From Acidobacteriota bacterium (GTDB lineage Bacteria; Acidobacteriota; Terriglobia; Bryobacterales; Bryobacteraceae), in contig JACQDF010000073.1 in the NCBI GenBank assembly GCA_016201205.1, forward strand, positions 1-35,618: a stretch of DNA of 35,618 bases, given 5' to 3'. Position numbers and translations under genes: made by a program. Of this stretch, positions 1 through 7,930 are shown piece by piece; the first letter of the stretch is position 1, and the number at the start of each line of letters is the position of its first letter. A model generated the notes under the pieces. The model saw only the letters and a program-made list of their open reading frames with translations, searched no databases and was not told the origin of the DNA.

Positions 1-138
1 AGTCAAAGTAACGGACGATCAGATGCGTTCCCTGAACATTGAGCCCCATAAATTTCATGGCGAATGGAATTATACCATCCGGCCGAGAAACCAAAAGCCG
101 AAGCAGTGAACTTGGTCAAGTTAATTTGCGGCGGTCCC
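1..138 (+). mobile_element. Right end of an ISAzo13-like insertion sequence (cut by window edge)
   Basis: The first 109 bases encode the C-terminus of an ISAzo13-type transposase. The following 29 bases (110-138, ending GCGGTCCC) would be the non-coding right tip with the terminal inverted repeat; read inward on the minus strand it begins GGGACCGCCGC. The left end is outside the window, so neither the inverted repeat pair nor a target duplication can be checked. The exact boundary at 138 is an inference. Confidence 0.5.
2..109 (+). CDS. ISAzo13-family transposase, C-terminal 35 residues (partial)
   Basis: The frame is open from the window edge to a TGA at 107-109. It encodes a tail containing DDQMRSLNIEPHKFHGEWNY followed by TIRPRN. 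The pattern (D)EQM..LNI..H.FHG.WNYTI.PR is the usual C-terminal signature of ISAzo13-type transposases, recognised from memory of the family. Only the extreme C-terminus is visible, so intactness cannot be judged. Confidence 0.65.
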   Translation, partial: VKVTDDQMRSLNIEPHKFHGEWNYTIRPRNQKPKQ

Positions 139-275
139 TAAAACTATGGAGCCCTCGCTTCGGGCCTGAACGCGTCCGGCTTCGCGCGTGCGCGGAAAGA
201 CCTTCGCGCGCGTCACGTGAGTCCGTACGGCTGCGCGGGAGGTGGGGGCTCCCCTGCCAAGACACCGCTCGCCAC

Positions 276-1082
276 TCAGAGTGAATCGAGCGGCGGGATC
301 TGCCAGCCTTCGCCGCACTCAAAAACTTTGAATCGCTGCTCGGGCCGGTGGAACAGCATGTGATCGATAAAACGCTGGATGGCGTCATCCTCATCCACGG
401 CGGCATAATGCATGGGCACCAGCCAGCGAGCGCCGATCTCTTCGGCCAGTTGCGCGGCCTGCTCGACGGTGAAATTGCCGTTGCCACCGATGGGGAGCAT
501 CGCTACCGTGACGTTGTACGGTTTCAGGCGTGCTGCCAGCTCCTGGTACGGGACCCCGTCTCCGGCGTGATAGAACGTGTATCCCCCGCACCGGATCAGG
601 TAACCGAGGCATGGATATCCGCCCATGGGGGTCCAGGACAATTCGGGATGGGCGCTGGGGACGGCGTAGACGCGCGCGTACACGCCATGCTTGAAGTATT
701 CGACGCGGAGATCGGAATCGGTGGTGGTCATGCGGTGGTACTCGATGCCGATCGAGCGCGCGTGCTCGGCGGCGCTCTTTGGCAGCACCAGCTTGGCCCG
801 CTTCGAGGCTGCCAGCATGCCAGCCACGGCGTCCGGGTCCAGATGGCCCGGATGCGGGTGCGAGCAAAGGATCAGGTCCGCATGAGACACCTCGGCCGGC
901 GAGAGCGGCGATGCCATGGGGCGGCCGTGCTGGTTGCTCAGCAGAGGGTCCAGATAGAAAATAATGTCGTAATACTTGACGACGAAGCCGCAGTGGCCGA
1001 GCCACCACAGCCAGGGATCGACAGCGGCAGCGCGGTTGATTTCCTCGATCAGGGCTGCGCCCCGCCGGACGGGCTGCGGCAT
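276..1082 (-). CDS. MBL-fold metal-dependent hydrolase (UlaG-like)
   Basis: A 268-residue metallo-beta-lactamase-fold protein, predicted cytoplasmic. Landmarks are WLGHCGFVV near residues 27-35, FYLDPLLS at 42-49, a metal motif SHPHPGHLD at 74-82, YHAGDG and VPMHYAAVDEDD further on, in the order seen in UlaG/RomA-like hydrolases. The aspartate of the canonical HxHxDH motif is glycine here (H75, H77, G79, H80), so metal loading may differ from the classic two-zinc site. The ATG at 1082 is chosen because homology starts just after it; the frame stays open upstream only as antisense of the neighbouring gene. It is divergent from the SMP-30 gene with only 24 bp between starts. The substrate cannot be told. 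Confidence 0.8.
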   Translation of the reverse strand: MPQPVRRGAALIEEINRAAAVDPWLWWLGHCGFVVKYYDIIFYLDPLLSNQHGRPMASPLSPAEVSHADLILCSHPHPGHLDPDAVAGMLAASKRAKLVLPKSAAEHARSIGIEYHRMTTTDSDLRVEYFKHGVYARVYAVPSAHPELSWTPMGGYPCLGYLIRCGGYTFYHAGDGVPYQELAARLKPYNVTVAMLPIGGNGNFTVEQAAQLAEEIGARWLVPMHYAAVDEDDAIQRFIDHMLFHRPEQRFKVFECGEGWQIPPLDSL

Positions 1083-1106
1083 GAAATTCTCGAGCCTGGG
1101 CTTATT

Positions 1107-1982
1107 ATGGAATACATGCAACGCTGTTTGCTTTGGATCGCGTTTTCCGCCGCTCTGGCGGCGCAGGATCTTGACAACATCCACATCGAGAAGGTAGCCG
1201 CGGGCCTGCGCTTCACCGAAGGCCCCGTCTGGTCGCGCGAAGGCTTCCTGCTGTTCAGCGACGTGCCCAACAACCTCGTCATCAAGTTCGTGCCGGGCGA
1301 AGGAACGAAATCCTTCCGCGAAAACTCGAACGGGACCAACGGCAACACGTTCGACGCCCAAGGGCGTCTTTACTCGTGCGAATCACGCACTCGCCGGGTG
1401 GTGCGGTTGAAGAAAGACGGCGCCTGGGAAGCGCTCGCCGACAAGTGGCAGGGCAAGCGTCTGAACGCGCCGAATGACATCGTGGTGCGCCGCGATGGCC
1501 ACCTCTGGTTCACCGATCCGGCCTTCGGCGAGCAGGCCGATCACCGCGAGCTGGATTTCTACGGCGTCTATCACATCACGCCGAAAGGCGAAATGGATCT
1601 GATCGCCAGACCGCAGGGCAGACCGAACGGCATCGCGCTGTCGCCCAACGGCCGCATTCTCTATGTGGCCAACTCCGATGAGCGCAACATCCGCGCTTAC
1701 GACGTCGACCGCGATGGCAAGGCGTCCAACGAACGCGTGCTCATCCGCGACATCGAGGGCCCGCCCGACGGCATTCGCGTCGACGAGAAAGGAAACCTCT
1801 ACATTACTTGCAAGGGACTGGCCGTTTACACGGCCCAGGGCAAGCTGCTGCGCCTGATCGAGATGTCGGAAACGCCCGCCAACTGCGCCTTCGGCGACTC
1901 CGATTTCCAGACGCTCTACATCACCGCCCGCACCTCGGTCTACCGCATCCGGCTGAACGTGAAGGGCTCGGTGCAATACTAG
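1107..1982 (+). CDS. SMP-30/gluconolactonase-like six-bladed propeller, exported
   Basis: A 291-residue protein with a signal peptide (MQRCLLWIAFSAALAAQ after a possible earlier Met) and the SMP-30/gluconolaconase/LRE propeller. Typical metal and substrate positions can be seen: TEGPVW (E38), APND (N123), PNGIALS (N174) and PDGIRVD (D221). The family hydrolyses sugar lactones in a metal-dependent way; the precise lactone is unknown. The start is ATG 1107 or ATG 1116; the second gives a tidier signal peptide. A much longer upstream open frame is antisense of the MBL gene and is rejected. Its TAG stop shares one base with the GTG of the Nudix gene, so it heads a coupled three-gene operon with Nudix and mutS2. 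Confidence 0.82.
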   Translation: MEYMQRCLLWIAFSAALAAQDLDNIHIEKVAAGLRFTEGPVWSREGFLLFSDVPNNLVIKFVPGEGTKSFRENSNGTNGNTFDAQGRLYSCESRTRRVVRLKKDGAWEALADKWQGKRLNAPNDIVVRRDGHLWFTDPAFGEQADHRELDFYGVYHITPKGEMDLIARPQGRPNGIALSPNGRILYVANSDERNIRAYDVDRDGKASNERVLIRDIEGPPDGIRVDEKGNLYITCKGLAVYTAQGKLLRLIEMSETPANCAFGDSDFQTLYITARTSVYRIRLNVKGSVQY

Positions 1983-2428
1983 TGGCCCGTGACGACCGCC
2001 GCTATCCGAGGCGCCCTATTCTCGGCATCGGCGCGCTGATCTTCCGCCGCGGCCGGATCCTGCTGGCCGAGCGCGGCACCGAACCGCTGAAAGGCTACTG
2101 GTCGCTGCCCGGCGGCGTGCTCGAGACCGGCGAGCGGCTCGAAGACGGCATCCGGCGCGAGGTGCTCGAAGAAACAGGGCTGGTGGTCGAGCCGGTCGAG
2201 CTGGCCGCTATTTTCGAGCGCATCATTGCCGATGCGCGTGGCCGCGTGGAATACCATTACGTGCTGATCGACTACATCTGCCGCCTGAAAAGCGGCCGGC
2301 CGGCGCCCGGAAGCGACGTCCGCGCGCTAGCCTGGGTAGCGGAGAAGGATCTCGCCGGCTACAAACTGACGCATGGGACCCTGCCGGTGATTCTTGAGGC
2401 GATTCACAAGCGGCCCGGACGCAAATGA
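1982..2428 (+). CDS. Nudix hydrolase
   Basis: A 148-residue cytoplasmic Nudix protein. The Nudix box is perfect: G, five residues, E, seven residues, then REVLEETGL (around residues 41-63), the Mg-binding element that hydrolyses nucleoside diphosphates linked to another moiety. The lead-in PRRPILGIGALIFRRGRILL is typical of ADP-ribose or NADH pyrophosphatase-like members. The GTG start overlaps the upstream TAG by one base (TAGTG) and the TGA overlaps the ATG of mutS2 (ATGA), so translation is probably coupled on both sides. A housecleaning or NAD-metabolite role is plausible, but substrate specificity is not visible. Confidence 0.85.
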   Translation: MARDDRRYPRRPILGIGALIFRRGRILLAERGTEPLKGYWSLPGGVLETGERLEDGIRREVLEETGLVVEPVELAAIFERIIADARGRVEYHYVLIDYICRLKSGRPAPGSDVRALAWVAEKDLAGYKLTHGTLPVILEAIHKRPGRK

Positions 2429-4851
2429 CGCACACCAGCGCTGACCTGCTCGAATTTGAAAGCCTGCGCGAGTTGCTGGTGCGGTACGCCGGCAGCGCGA
2501 TGGGCCGCGCCGAAGTCAGCAAGGTGCGGCCGGCGGCCGATCGCTCCTGGCTTGCTGAAACCCATGCGCTGAACACGGAAGCGATCGAGTACCTGAGGGC
2601 AGCGGCAAAACCGCAGCCCGCGGCCCGCGGAGCAGCCGTGCGCCTGCGTTTCTTGGACCTCCCGGATTCGCGGGAAGCCGCCGGCAAGCTGCGCATCGAA
2701 GGAGCGGTGCTCGAAGGCAAAGAGATCTTCGACCTGCTGAGCCTGCTGGACCGCGCCGCCGACACGCGCATGCTGCTGATGAGCGTCCGGGAACGGTTTC
2801 CGCTGCTTTCCGCGAAAGCGGCCCGCATGGGCGAGATGAGGCCCTTGCTGCGCGAGCTGTCCGGACGCATCCAGCCCGACGGCTCGCTCGCCGATGACGC
2901 CAGCGTTGCCTTACATCGCATCCGCCGCGGCATCGAAAAGCAGAAGCGGCTCATTCAGGATTCATTGGAACGATTCCTGCGGGCGCACCGAAGCGACGGC
3001 GTGTTGCAGGAAGATTTTGTCACGCTGCGCAACGACCGGTTCGTGGTGCCCATCGTCACCGGCCAGCAGGGGCGGGTCGAGGGCGTGATCCACGGTTCCA
3101 GCGGCAGTGGCCACACGCTGTTTGTCGAGCCCTTCGAGACCATCGAGCTGAACAATGAACTTGTGCGGATGACGGAGGAGGAGGCGCGCGAAGCGCACCG
3201 CATCCTTCGCGAGATGACCCAGCGGCTGCGGCGGCACAGCGAGGAGATCGCCGCTTCCATCGAGGGAATGGGCGAACTGGACTGGCTCTTCGGCAAGGCG
3301 ACGTTCGCGGCGGATTTCGAATGCTCGATTCCGCGCTTCAGCCCGCCCGATGCCCCGCGGCTGCACCTGGATGCCGCCCGGCACCCGCTGCTCGAGGATG
3401 TGCTGCGCCGGCAGCGCAAGCCGGTTGTGCCCATTTCGCTTACGCTCGACCCCGATTGCCGCACGCTGCTGCTGAGCGGCCCCAACACCGGCGGCAAGAC
3501 GGTGGCGCTGAAGACCGTGGGCCTGCTCGCGCTGATGGCGCAATCCGGAATCCCGGTGCCCGCGAGCGAGGCGGAGTTTCCGGTGTTCGAGCAAGTGCTG
3601 GCCGACCTCGGCGATCAGCAGTCAATCGCCGAAAGCCTCAGCAGCTTCTCAGCGCACATCCGCAGAGTGAAGGAAATCCTCGAAATCGTCACTCAGGATT
3701 CGCTGGTGCTGCTCGATGAGCTGGGGAGGGCCACCGATCCGGAGGAGGGCGGCTCACTCGGCGTCGCCATCATCGAGCACCTCTGTTCCTGGAAGGCTTT
3801 TACGCTGGCCTCGACCCATCTGCTGGCGCTGAAGGTGTACGGCGCCAGACGCGAGGGCGTCATCAACGGCTCGATGGGCTTTGATCGCGAAACACTTCAG
3901 CCAACCTACCGGCTGCGGCTGGGAGCGCCGGGCGAATCGGCCGGGCTGGCGATCGCACAACAACTCGGCATGCCAGGCGATCTTGTCGAAAAGGCGCGTG
4001 CGGCGATGTCCACACGCGAGCGCGACCTTTCCGATTTCCTGGCGCAGCTTCAAGAGCGCACCGCCGCGCTCGCTGCCGCCGCCGAGCGGCTGGAAGAACA
4101 GCGCCAGTCCCTGTCGGAGCGGGAACGAGCGGTGGCGCGCGAGTGGGAGCAGAAAGAATCCGCCAAGCTCAAAGAGCTCGAGCGGCGCGTCGAAGTCCTG
4201 ATGGGCAATTTCGAGGAGCAGGCCCGGCAGACGATGGACACGATCTTGGCGGGCGCCCAGCAACGCAAAGCCGCCGAACAGGCGCGGCGCAAAGTGGCCG
4301 GGACGATGCGAGAGATGCGTCACCAGTTCCAGGCGACGGTGCTCCCGGCCGGGGATGCGGCGCGGCAAGGCGAGTTGGCCCAGCCGCTTCGCCTTGCCGA
4401 AGGCGCCCGCGTGCGGCTGCGAAATGTGCGCGAGCCGGCCCGTGTCCGCCGCAGGCTCTCCGACGACCGGCTCGAAGTCGAGACCGGCTTCCTGAAAATG
4501 CAGGTTCCCATCGACGATGTCCTCGAAGTGCTCCCCGAAGGCGCCGCGGGGTCGCCGCTGCCGGCCAATGTCAGCTTCCAGCCGGCAGGCCCGCGCTGGG
4601 ACGTGTCCCACCGCGAGATCAACCTGATCGGCAAGCGCGCCGAAGAAGCGGTCCAGGAAGTGGACAAGTTCCTCGACCAGGCGGTGATGGCCTCGGTGAG
4701 CCGCGTGCGCATCGTGCACGGGCATGGCATGGGCGTATTGAAGAGGGCAGTCGCCATGCTGCTTGCCCAGCATCCGCATGTGGAGAAGTTCTACGCGGCG
4801 CCGCAAAGCGAAGGCGGCAGCGGCGCTACGATCGCCGAACTCAAAGAGTGA
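2425..4851 (+). CDS. mutS2: Endonuclease MutS2
   Basis: An 808-residue MutS2, close to the family's usual 780-800. The N-terminal part carries the MutS core; the ATPase has Walker A GPNTGGKT (352-359), a Walker B region LVLLDELGRATDPEEGG and the STH segment. A long charged, coiled-coil-like region follows, then a C-terminal Smr nuclease domain from about residue 730 with HGHGMGVLK. MutS2 suppresses homologous recombination and, in some bacteria, helps rescue collided ribosomes; the Smr domain nicks nucleic acid. The usual LDLRG of the Smr domain reads INLIGKR here, so nuclease activity could be altered. It is translationally coupled to the Nudix gene, and its end overlaps the convergent small ORF by 11 bases. 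Confidence 0.93.
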   Translation: MTHTSADLLEFESLRELLVRYAGSAMGRAEVSKVRPAADRSWLAETHALNTEAIEYLRAAAKPQPAARGAAVRLRFLDLPDSREAAGKLRIEGAVLEGKEIFDLLSLLDRAADTRMLLMSVRERFPLLSAKAARMGEMRPLLRELSGRIQPDGSLADDASVALHRIRRGIEKQKRLIQDSLERFLRAHRSDGVLQEDFVTLRNDRFVVPIVTGQQGRVEGVIHGSSGSGHTLFVEPFETIELNNELVRMTEEEAREAHRILREMTQRLRRHSEEIAASIEGMGELDWLFGKATFAADFECSIPRFSPPDAPRLHLDAARHPLLEDVLRRQRKPVVPISLTLDPDCRTLLLSGPNTGGKTVALKTVGLLALMAQSGIPVPASEAEFPVFEQVLADLGDQQSIAESLSSFSAHIRRVKEILEIVTQDSLVLLDELGRATDPEEGGSLGVAIIEHLCSWKAFTLASTHLLALKVYGARREGVINGSMGFDRETLQPTYRLRLGAPGESAGLAIAQQLGMPGDLVEKARAAMSTRERDLSDFLAQLQERTAALAAAAERLEEQRQSLSERERAVAREWEQKESAKLKELERRVEVLMGNFEEQARQTMDTILAGAQQRKAAEQARRKVAGTMREMRHQFQATVLPAGDAARQGELAQPLRLAEGARVRLRNVREPARVRRRLSDDRLEVETGFLKMQVPIDDVLEVLPEGAAGSPLPANVSFQPAGPRWDVSHREINLIGKRAEEAVQEVDKFLDQAVMASVSRVRIVHGHGMGVLKRAVAMLLAQHPHVEKFYAAPQSEGGSGATIAELKE

Positions 4852-5074
4852 AACGGCTTTGCCGCGGACGCCGTGTTGAACGCTCCATGCGCCCCGCCCA
4901 CCTCAGAAAGCGCATCATCTCCCGGCGGTGATGCCAGAGAAAGCTCCAGAATTCGCGAAATCCGATTTCGCCGGCGTGCCAGCCCCAGTACGTCTCCATA
5001 CGCCACCGCAAGTAAGGGCTTCGCCAAGGCGCCCGGCGATAGCCCTTCGAGGCTTTCCACAGGTATCGGATCAC
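4841..5074 (-). CDS. Small Trp/Arg-rich hypothetical protein
   Basis: A 77-residue basic, aromatic-rich ORF (several Trp and Tyr, many Arg), with stretches such as YLRWRMETYWGWHAGEIGF and MMRFLRWAGRM. It starts with GTG at 5074 in a four-base GTGA overlap with the stop of the upstream VWFA gene, a strong hint of coupled translation. It ends by overlapping the tail of the convergent mutS2 gene by 11 bases. No domain is recognised. The composition suggests a small membrane-surface or nucleic-acid-binding protein, but that is a guess. Two other minus-strand frames over the same bases look like shadows. Confidence 0.55.
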   Translation of the reverse strand: MIRYLWKASKGYRRAPWRSPYLRWRMETYWGWHAGEIGFREFWSFLWHHRREMMRFLRWAGRMERSTRRPRQSRFTL

Positions 5075-6096
5075 GGACGCAAAGATTGCGATAACTTCCT
5101 CGCAGGCAGTTGTCTGGCGTAGTAGCCGGCGCGGGTCCGTGCCGTTGGACTTCCGGGTCCCTTCACGGTCACCTTGATCTGCCGGAACGAACCGTCCAGA
5201 GCCTGATTGGTGGGCGTGTAAGCGATCATGAACTGGTTGCGAATCTCGTTGGCCACCTCGACCGCGATCCGCTCCACTTCGGCCAGGTCTTTCGGGAAGA
5301 AGGCCAGGCCGCCGGACGTGTTCGCCAGCGAAACCAGCGCACGCCTGGCGCGAACGGCCTCCCGGCGCTCTTCTTCGCTCAGCAGCCCAATGGCATAGAC
5401 CAGCACTTCGCTGCGGGTCGCCTTCTCCAGCAGCTTTTCCAAAGTCATGATGCTGGTGTTGTCATTGCCGTCCGTGATCACCAGCAACACCTTCTTGTCG
5501 CGCTTGCCCTTGTCTTTGACCTCGTCAAGCGACATGCTGAGCGCATCGCGCATGGCGGTGCCGCCTCGCGAGTCGATCCGCGTGAGCCCCTCCTCCATTT
5601 TCTTGACGTCGTTGGTGAAGGGTACGTCGAGGAAGGCGTCGTCATTGAAGTTGACGATGAAGACTTCGTCCTTCGGATTGGAGGCTTTCACCAGCGTCAG
5701 CGCAGCCGCCTCCACTTTCTGGCGCTTGTCGCGCATGCTGCCGCTGTTGTCAATGACGATGCCCATCGAGACCGGCACGTCCTCGCGCAGGAAACGGCGA
5801 ATCTGCTGCTCAGCCCCGTTTTCGTAAACTTTGAAAGATTCCCTTGGCAGCGAGTTGATCAGCTTGCCGTTCCTGTCGATGACGCTCATATGAAGCACCA
5901 CCAACTGGGTGTCGGCGGTGAACGTGGGCGGCTCTTGTTGCGCGACCAGGCCGATGGCGGCCAAAAGGCTCAAAAGCGCAAAGGCCGCGCCCCGCGACGC
6001 CAAGCCGTTGAGGAACACCGGAGTGTCTCTGCCGCGGGCGCGGTCCGTTTTGCGCGTCTTCCTCAGAAGAAGAAGAAGTTTATTGCGATGGAGCAT
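5071..6096 (-). CDS. Secreted VWFA-domain protein (acidobacterial VWFA-related family)
   Basis: A 341-residue protein with a basic N-terminus, a hydrophobic export segment (about 37-51, ending LVAQQ) and a von Willebrand factor A domain. The MIDAS metal site begins DNSGSM (116-121), followed by the Thr-bearing loop GGTAMRDAL and the Asp-bearing ITDGNDNTS. The C-terminal segment NQFMIAYTPTN..LDGSFRQIKVTVK..G is typical of the acidobacterial VWFA-related family. It overlaps the upstream paralogue by 17 bases. The function is unknown; extracytoplasmic binding of a protein ligand is the family inference. No MoxR ATPase is nearby. Confidence 0.85.
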   Translation of the reverse strand: MLHRNKLLLLLRKTRKTDRARGRDTPVFLNGLASRGAAFALLSLLAAIGLVAQQEPPTFTADTQLVVLHMSVIDRNGKLINSLPRESFKVYENGAEQQIRRFLREDVPVSMGIVIDNSGSMRDKRQKVEAAALTLVKASNPKDEVFIVNFNDDAFLDVPFTNDVKKMEEGLTRIDSRGGTAMRDALSMSLDEVKDKGKRDKKVLLVITDGNDNTSIMTLEKLLEKATRSEVLVYAIGLLSEEERREAVRARRALVSLANTSGGLAFFPKDLAEVERIAVEVANEIRNQFMIAYTPTNQALDGSFRQIKVTVKGPGSPTARTRAGYYARQLPARKLSQSLRP

Positions 6097-7096
6097 AATA
6101 ACCCAGCCGCCAGAACGCTCTGAGCGGCGGTAAACCCTTCGGCTGATTCACCCTTACCTTGACTCTCCTGTATTTGCCGTCCCTCGTCTGGTTGGTCGGC
6201 GCGTACCCCAGCACATACTGATTTCGCAACTCGACGCCGATTTTGGCTGCGATGTCGGGCAACTCATTGAGATTCTCCACCGGGAAGTGCCGCCCGCCGG
6301 TCTGTTCCGAGATTTCGCTCAGCAGGCTCGGCCCGGACAGCTCCTCCGCCGTCCGGCCCCGGGATGAGACCGGCTCAAAAATGCCGATCGCGTATATCTG
6401 GACGTCGGCCTCCCGCACCAGGTTCCGGATCTCGCTCTCTGTATATCGGCTGCTGTTGTCCCCGCCATCAGAGAGAATCAGGATGGCCTTGCGGGGGTTC
6501 CTGCCTTTTTTCATCTGGTGGATGGCCAGGTAGACCGCGTCCAGAAGCGCCGTCCGGCCTTTGGCCTGGGTAAAGGTCAGCCGGTTCTGAATCTCCTCGG
6601 TGTTATGGGTGAACGGCGTCATCAGCTCCGCGCGGTCGTTGAACTGGACCAGGAAAAACTCGTCCTCCGGGTTCGCGGTTTTGAAAAACTGGGCCGCCGC
6701 CTGGCGTGACTTGTGAAGTTTGTTGCCCATGCTGCCGCTGGCATCGAACACCAAGCCCACCGAGAGGGGCGCATCTTCACTGGAAAACTGCGAGACCGCC
6801 TGCTCCTGGTTGTCTTCCCACAGGCGGAAGTATTCCTTGTCCAGGCCGGTCACGAAGCGGTTCAGCGGGTCGGTGACGGTCACGTTGATCAGGACCAAAG
6901 TGGTATCGACGCGGATATTGGGGGCGCCGCGTTTTTCGGCCGAGGAATCGGCGCCGGGTTTGGCCCGAGGCTCGATAGCCACCTTCGCGGGCGGCGAAGT
7001 TTGAGACCTGTCACTCGCCTCGTTCTTTTTATCCGCTCCGGCGAGAGCCATCGCCAGCGCAGCCCATGCAAGAAGGGAATTCCTCGATGCGGCCAT
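6080..7096 (-). CDS. Secreted VWFA-domain protein, tandem paralogue
   Basis: A 338-residue paralogue of the next gene downstream. A short signal peptide (MAASRNSLLAWAALAMALAG) is followed by a linker rich in Lys, Pro and Ser. Then comes VRVDTTLVLINVTVTDP-like sequence and a VWFA domain with MIDAS DASGSM (118-123), GRTALLDAV and LSDGGDNSS. The tail NQYVLGYAPTN..RDGKYRRVKVRV is the family hallmark. The ATG at 7096 is preferred over one at 7132 because GGAGGG lies at the right distance upstream and a proper signal peptide follows. It is first in a minus-strand operon with its paralogue and the small 77-residue ORF. Confidence 0.85.
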   Translation of the reverse strand: MAASRNSLLAWAALAMALAGADKKNEASDRSQTSPPAKVAIEPRAKPGADSSAEKRGAPNIRVDTTLVLINVTVTDPLNRFVTGLDKEYFRLWEDNQEQAVSQFSSEDAPLSVGLVFDASGSMGNKLHKSRQAAAQFFKTANPEDEFFLVQFNDRAELMTPFTHNTEEIQNRLTFTQAKGRTALLDAVYLAIHQMKKGRNPRKAILILSDGGDNSSRYTESEIRNLVREADVQIYAIGIFEPVSSRGRTAEELSGPSLLSEISEQTGGRHFPVENLNELPDIAAKIGVELRNQYVLGYAPTNQTRDGKYRRVKVRVNQPKGLPPLRAFWRLGYYAPSQ

Positions 7097-7122
7097 AGAC
7101 CGTCCCTCCGGTATGCCACCCA

Positions 7123-7128
7123 AGTATA
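7123..7128 (-). promoter_or_regulatory. Candidate -10 box for the VWFA operon
   Basis: On the minus strand TATACT lies about 27 bases upstream of the ATG at 7096, with a GGAGGG ribosome binding site in between. No convincing -35 box is seen 17 bases further up, so this is a weak call. Confidence 0.35.
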
Positions 7129-7211
7129 CCACGCAAGTTTCAGAGCGCTTTCCGTTCCCTGACGCGCCGTGCGCGGTCGTGACGGAATCGATCTACCATG
7201 AAAAGAGGAAA

Positions 7212-7484
7212 ATGGCGACCCGTTATCACTGGATGGCCGACACGCAGCCGGAAGCGTTTGCCGTCTATATCGACATGATGCGGAAGATGCCTCCGGGGGA
7301 GAAGATGCGAATCGCCCTCGAGATGGCGGCGATGATGTTGCGAGCCTATGAGGACCGCGTCAGGAGGGAATATCCGAACGCCGGAGAGCGGGAGGTGTTT
7401 TTGCGGGCGGCTGCCCTGCGGCTCGGACGAGACACCGTCCTGAAGGTGTATGGCTGGGATCCCGAGAGCGGCGCGGCGCCATGA
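7212..7484 (+). CDS. Small hypothetical protein paired with a nucleotidyltransferase-like gene
   Basis: A 90-residue mostly helical protein beginning MATRYHWMADTQPEAF with a core MRKMPPGEKMRIALEMA. It resembles the short proteins (PEA..VY..M...M.P.E++..A..+) commonly encoded just before nucleotidyltransferase-like genes in soil bacteria; this is from memory of such pairs. AGAGGAAA directly precedes the ATG. Its TGA overlaps the next ATG (ATGA), so the two are coupled. The pair could be a toxin-antitoxin-type module (this gene in the antitoxin position), but that is inference. Confidence 0.6.
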   Translation: MATRYHWMADTQPEAFAVYIDMMRKMPPGEKMRIALEMAAMMLRAYEDRVRREYPNAGEREVFLRAAALRLGRDTVLKVYGWDPESGAAP

Positions 7485-7891
7485 TTGGCGTCTCTTACAT
7501 TGACGCCGATCAGATCCGCTCTGCCATCGAACGCGAGCGATCCTTCACCATCATCCACTTCAAGAGCAGCTATAAGTTCGACATCTTTCCGCTGACATCC
7601 GACCGTTACCAGCAGGTTCAATTCGGGCGGAGGCGCTTCGAGACGTCCAATCTATTCGGTGGCCAGCCCATCGAATTCGCCGTCGCTTCTCCGGAAGACG
7701 TCATCCTCAGCAAGCTGCGCTGGTATCGTCTGGGAAGCAAGACTTCCGAGCAGCAATGGAACGACGTGCTCGGCGTCATTGCTGTTCAGCGCGAGAAGCT
7801 GGATTACGCCTACCTTCGCGAGTGGGCCGAGTATCTCAAGGTTGCGGATCTGCTCGACGAGGCACTGGCGGAGCGGCACGAGCCGATGTAA
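7481..7891 (+). CDS. Nucleotidyltransferase-like protein, N-terminally truncated
   Basis: A 136-residue protein matching the C-terminal two-thirds of a nucleotidyltransferase-like family. Recognisable parts are SAIERERSFTIIHFKSSYKF, VASPEDVILSKLRWYRLG, then QQWNDVLGVIAVQ and LDYAYLREWAEYLKVADLL. Family members normally begin with about 50 more residues holding the GG-S and D-x-D nucleotidyltransferase motif. Here that part is absent: the ATG overlaps the upstream stop and the sequence goes almost at once to YIDADQIRSAI. A clean deletion that fused the end of the small upstream gene to the middle of this one would explain the layout. The product probably lacks transferase activity, though the frame itself is open. 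Confidence 0.6.
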   Translation: MIGVSYIDADQIRSAIERERSFTIIHFKSSYKFDIFPLTSDRYQQVQFGRRRFETSNLFGGQPIEFAVASPEDVILSKLRWYRLGSKTSEQQWNDVLGVIAVQREKLDYAYLREWAEYLKVADLLDEALAERHEPM

Positions 7892-7896
7892 GCCCA

Positions 7897-7924
7897 TTGC
7901 AAAATCCCGTGCCCGAGTTAGAAT
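7897..7924 (+). promoter_or_regulatory. Candidate sigma70-type promoter for the Rieske/cytochrome b operon
   Basis: TTGCAA (7897-7902), a 16-base spacer and TAGAAT (7919-7924). A start seven bases below the -10 box would fall at about 7931, the ATG of the Rieske gene, so the transcript may be leaderless; no Shine-Dalgarno sequence is seen before that ATG. Confidence 0.45.
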
Positions 7925-7930
7925 ATCCCC

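Noticed and set aside
348..1106. A long in-frame extension of the SMP-30 gene over the MBL gene
   Set aside because: It is the antisense of a well-supported gene, has no homology, and a proper signal peptide starts at 1107/1116.
5071..7096. Tandem VWFA genes as a recent duplication
   Set aside because: The two proteins share domain order and motifs but differ through most of their length, so the duplication is old and ordinary for this phylum.
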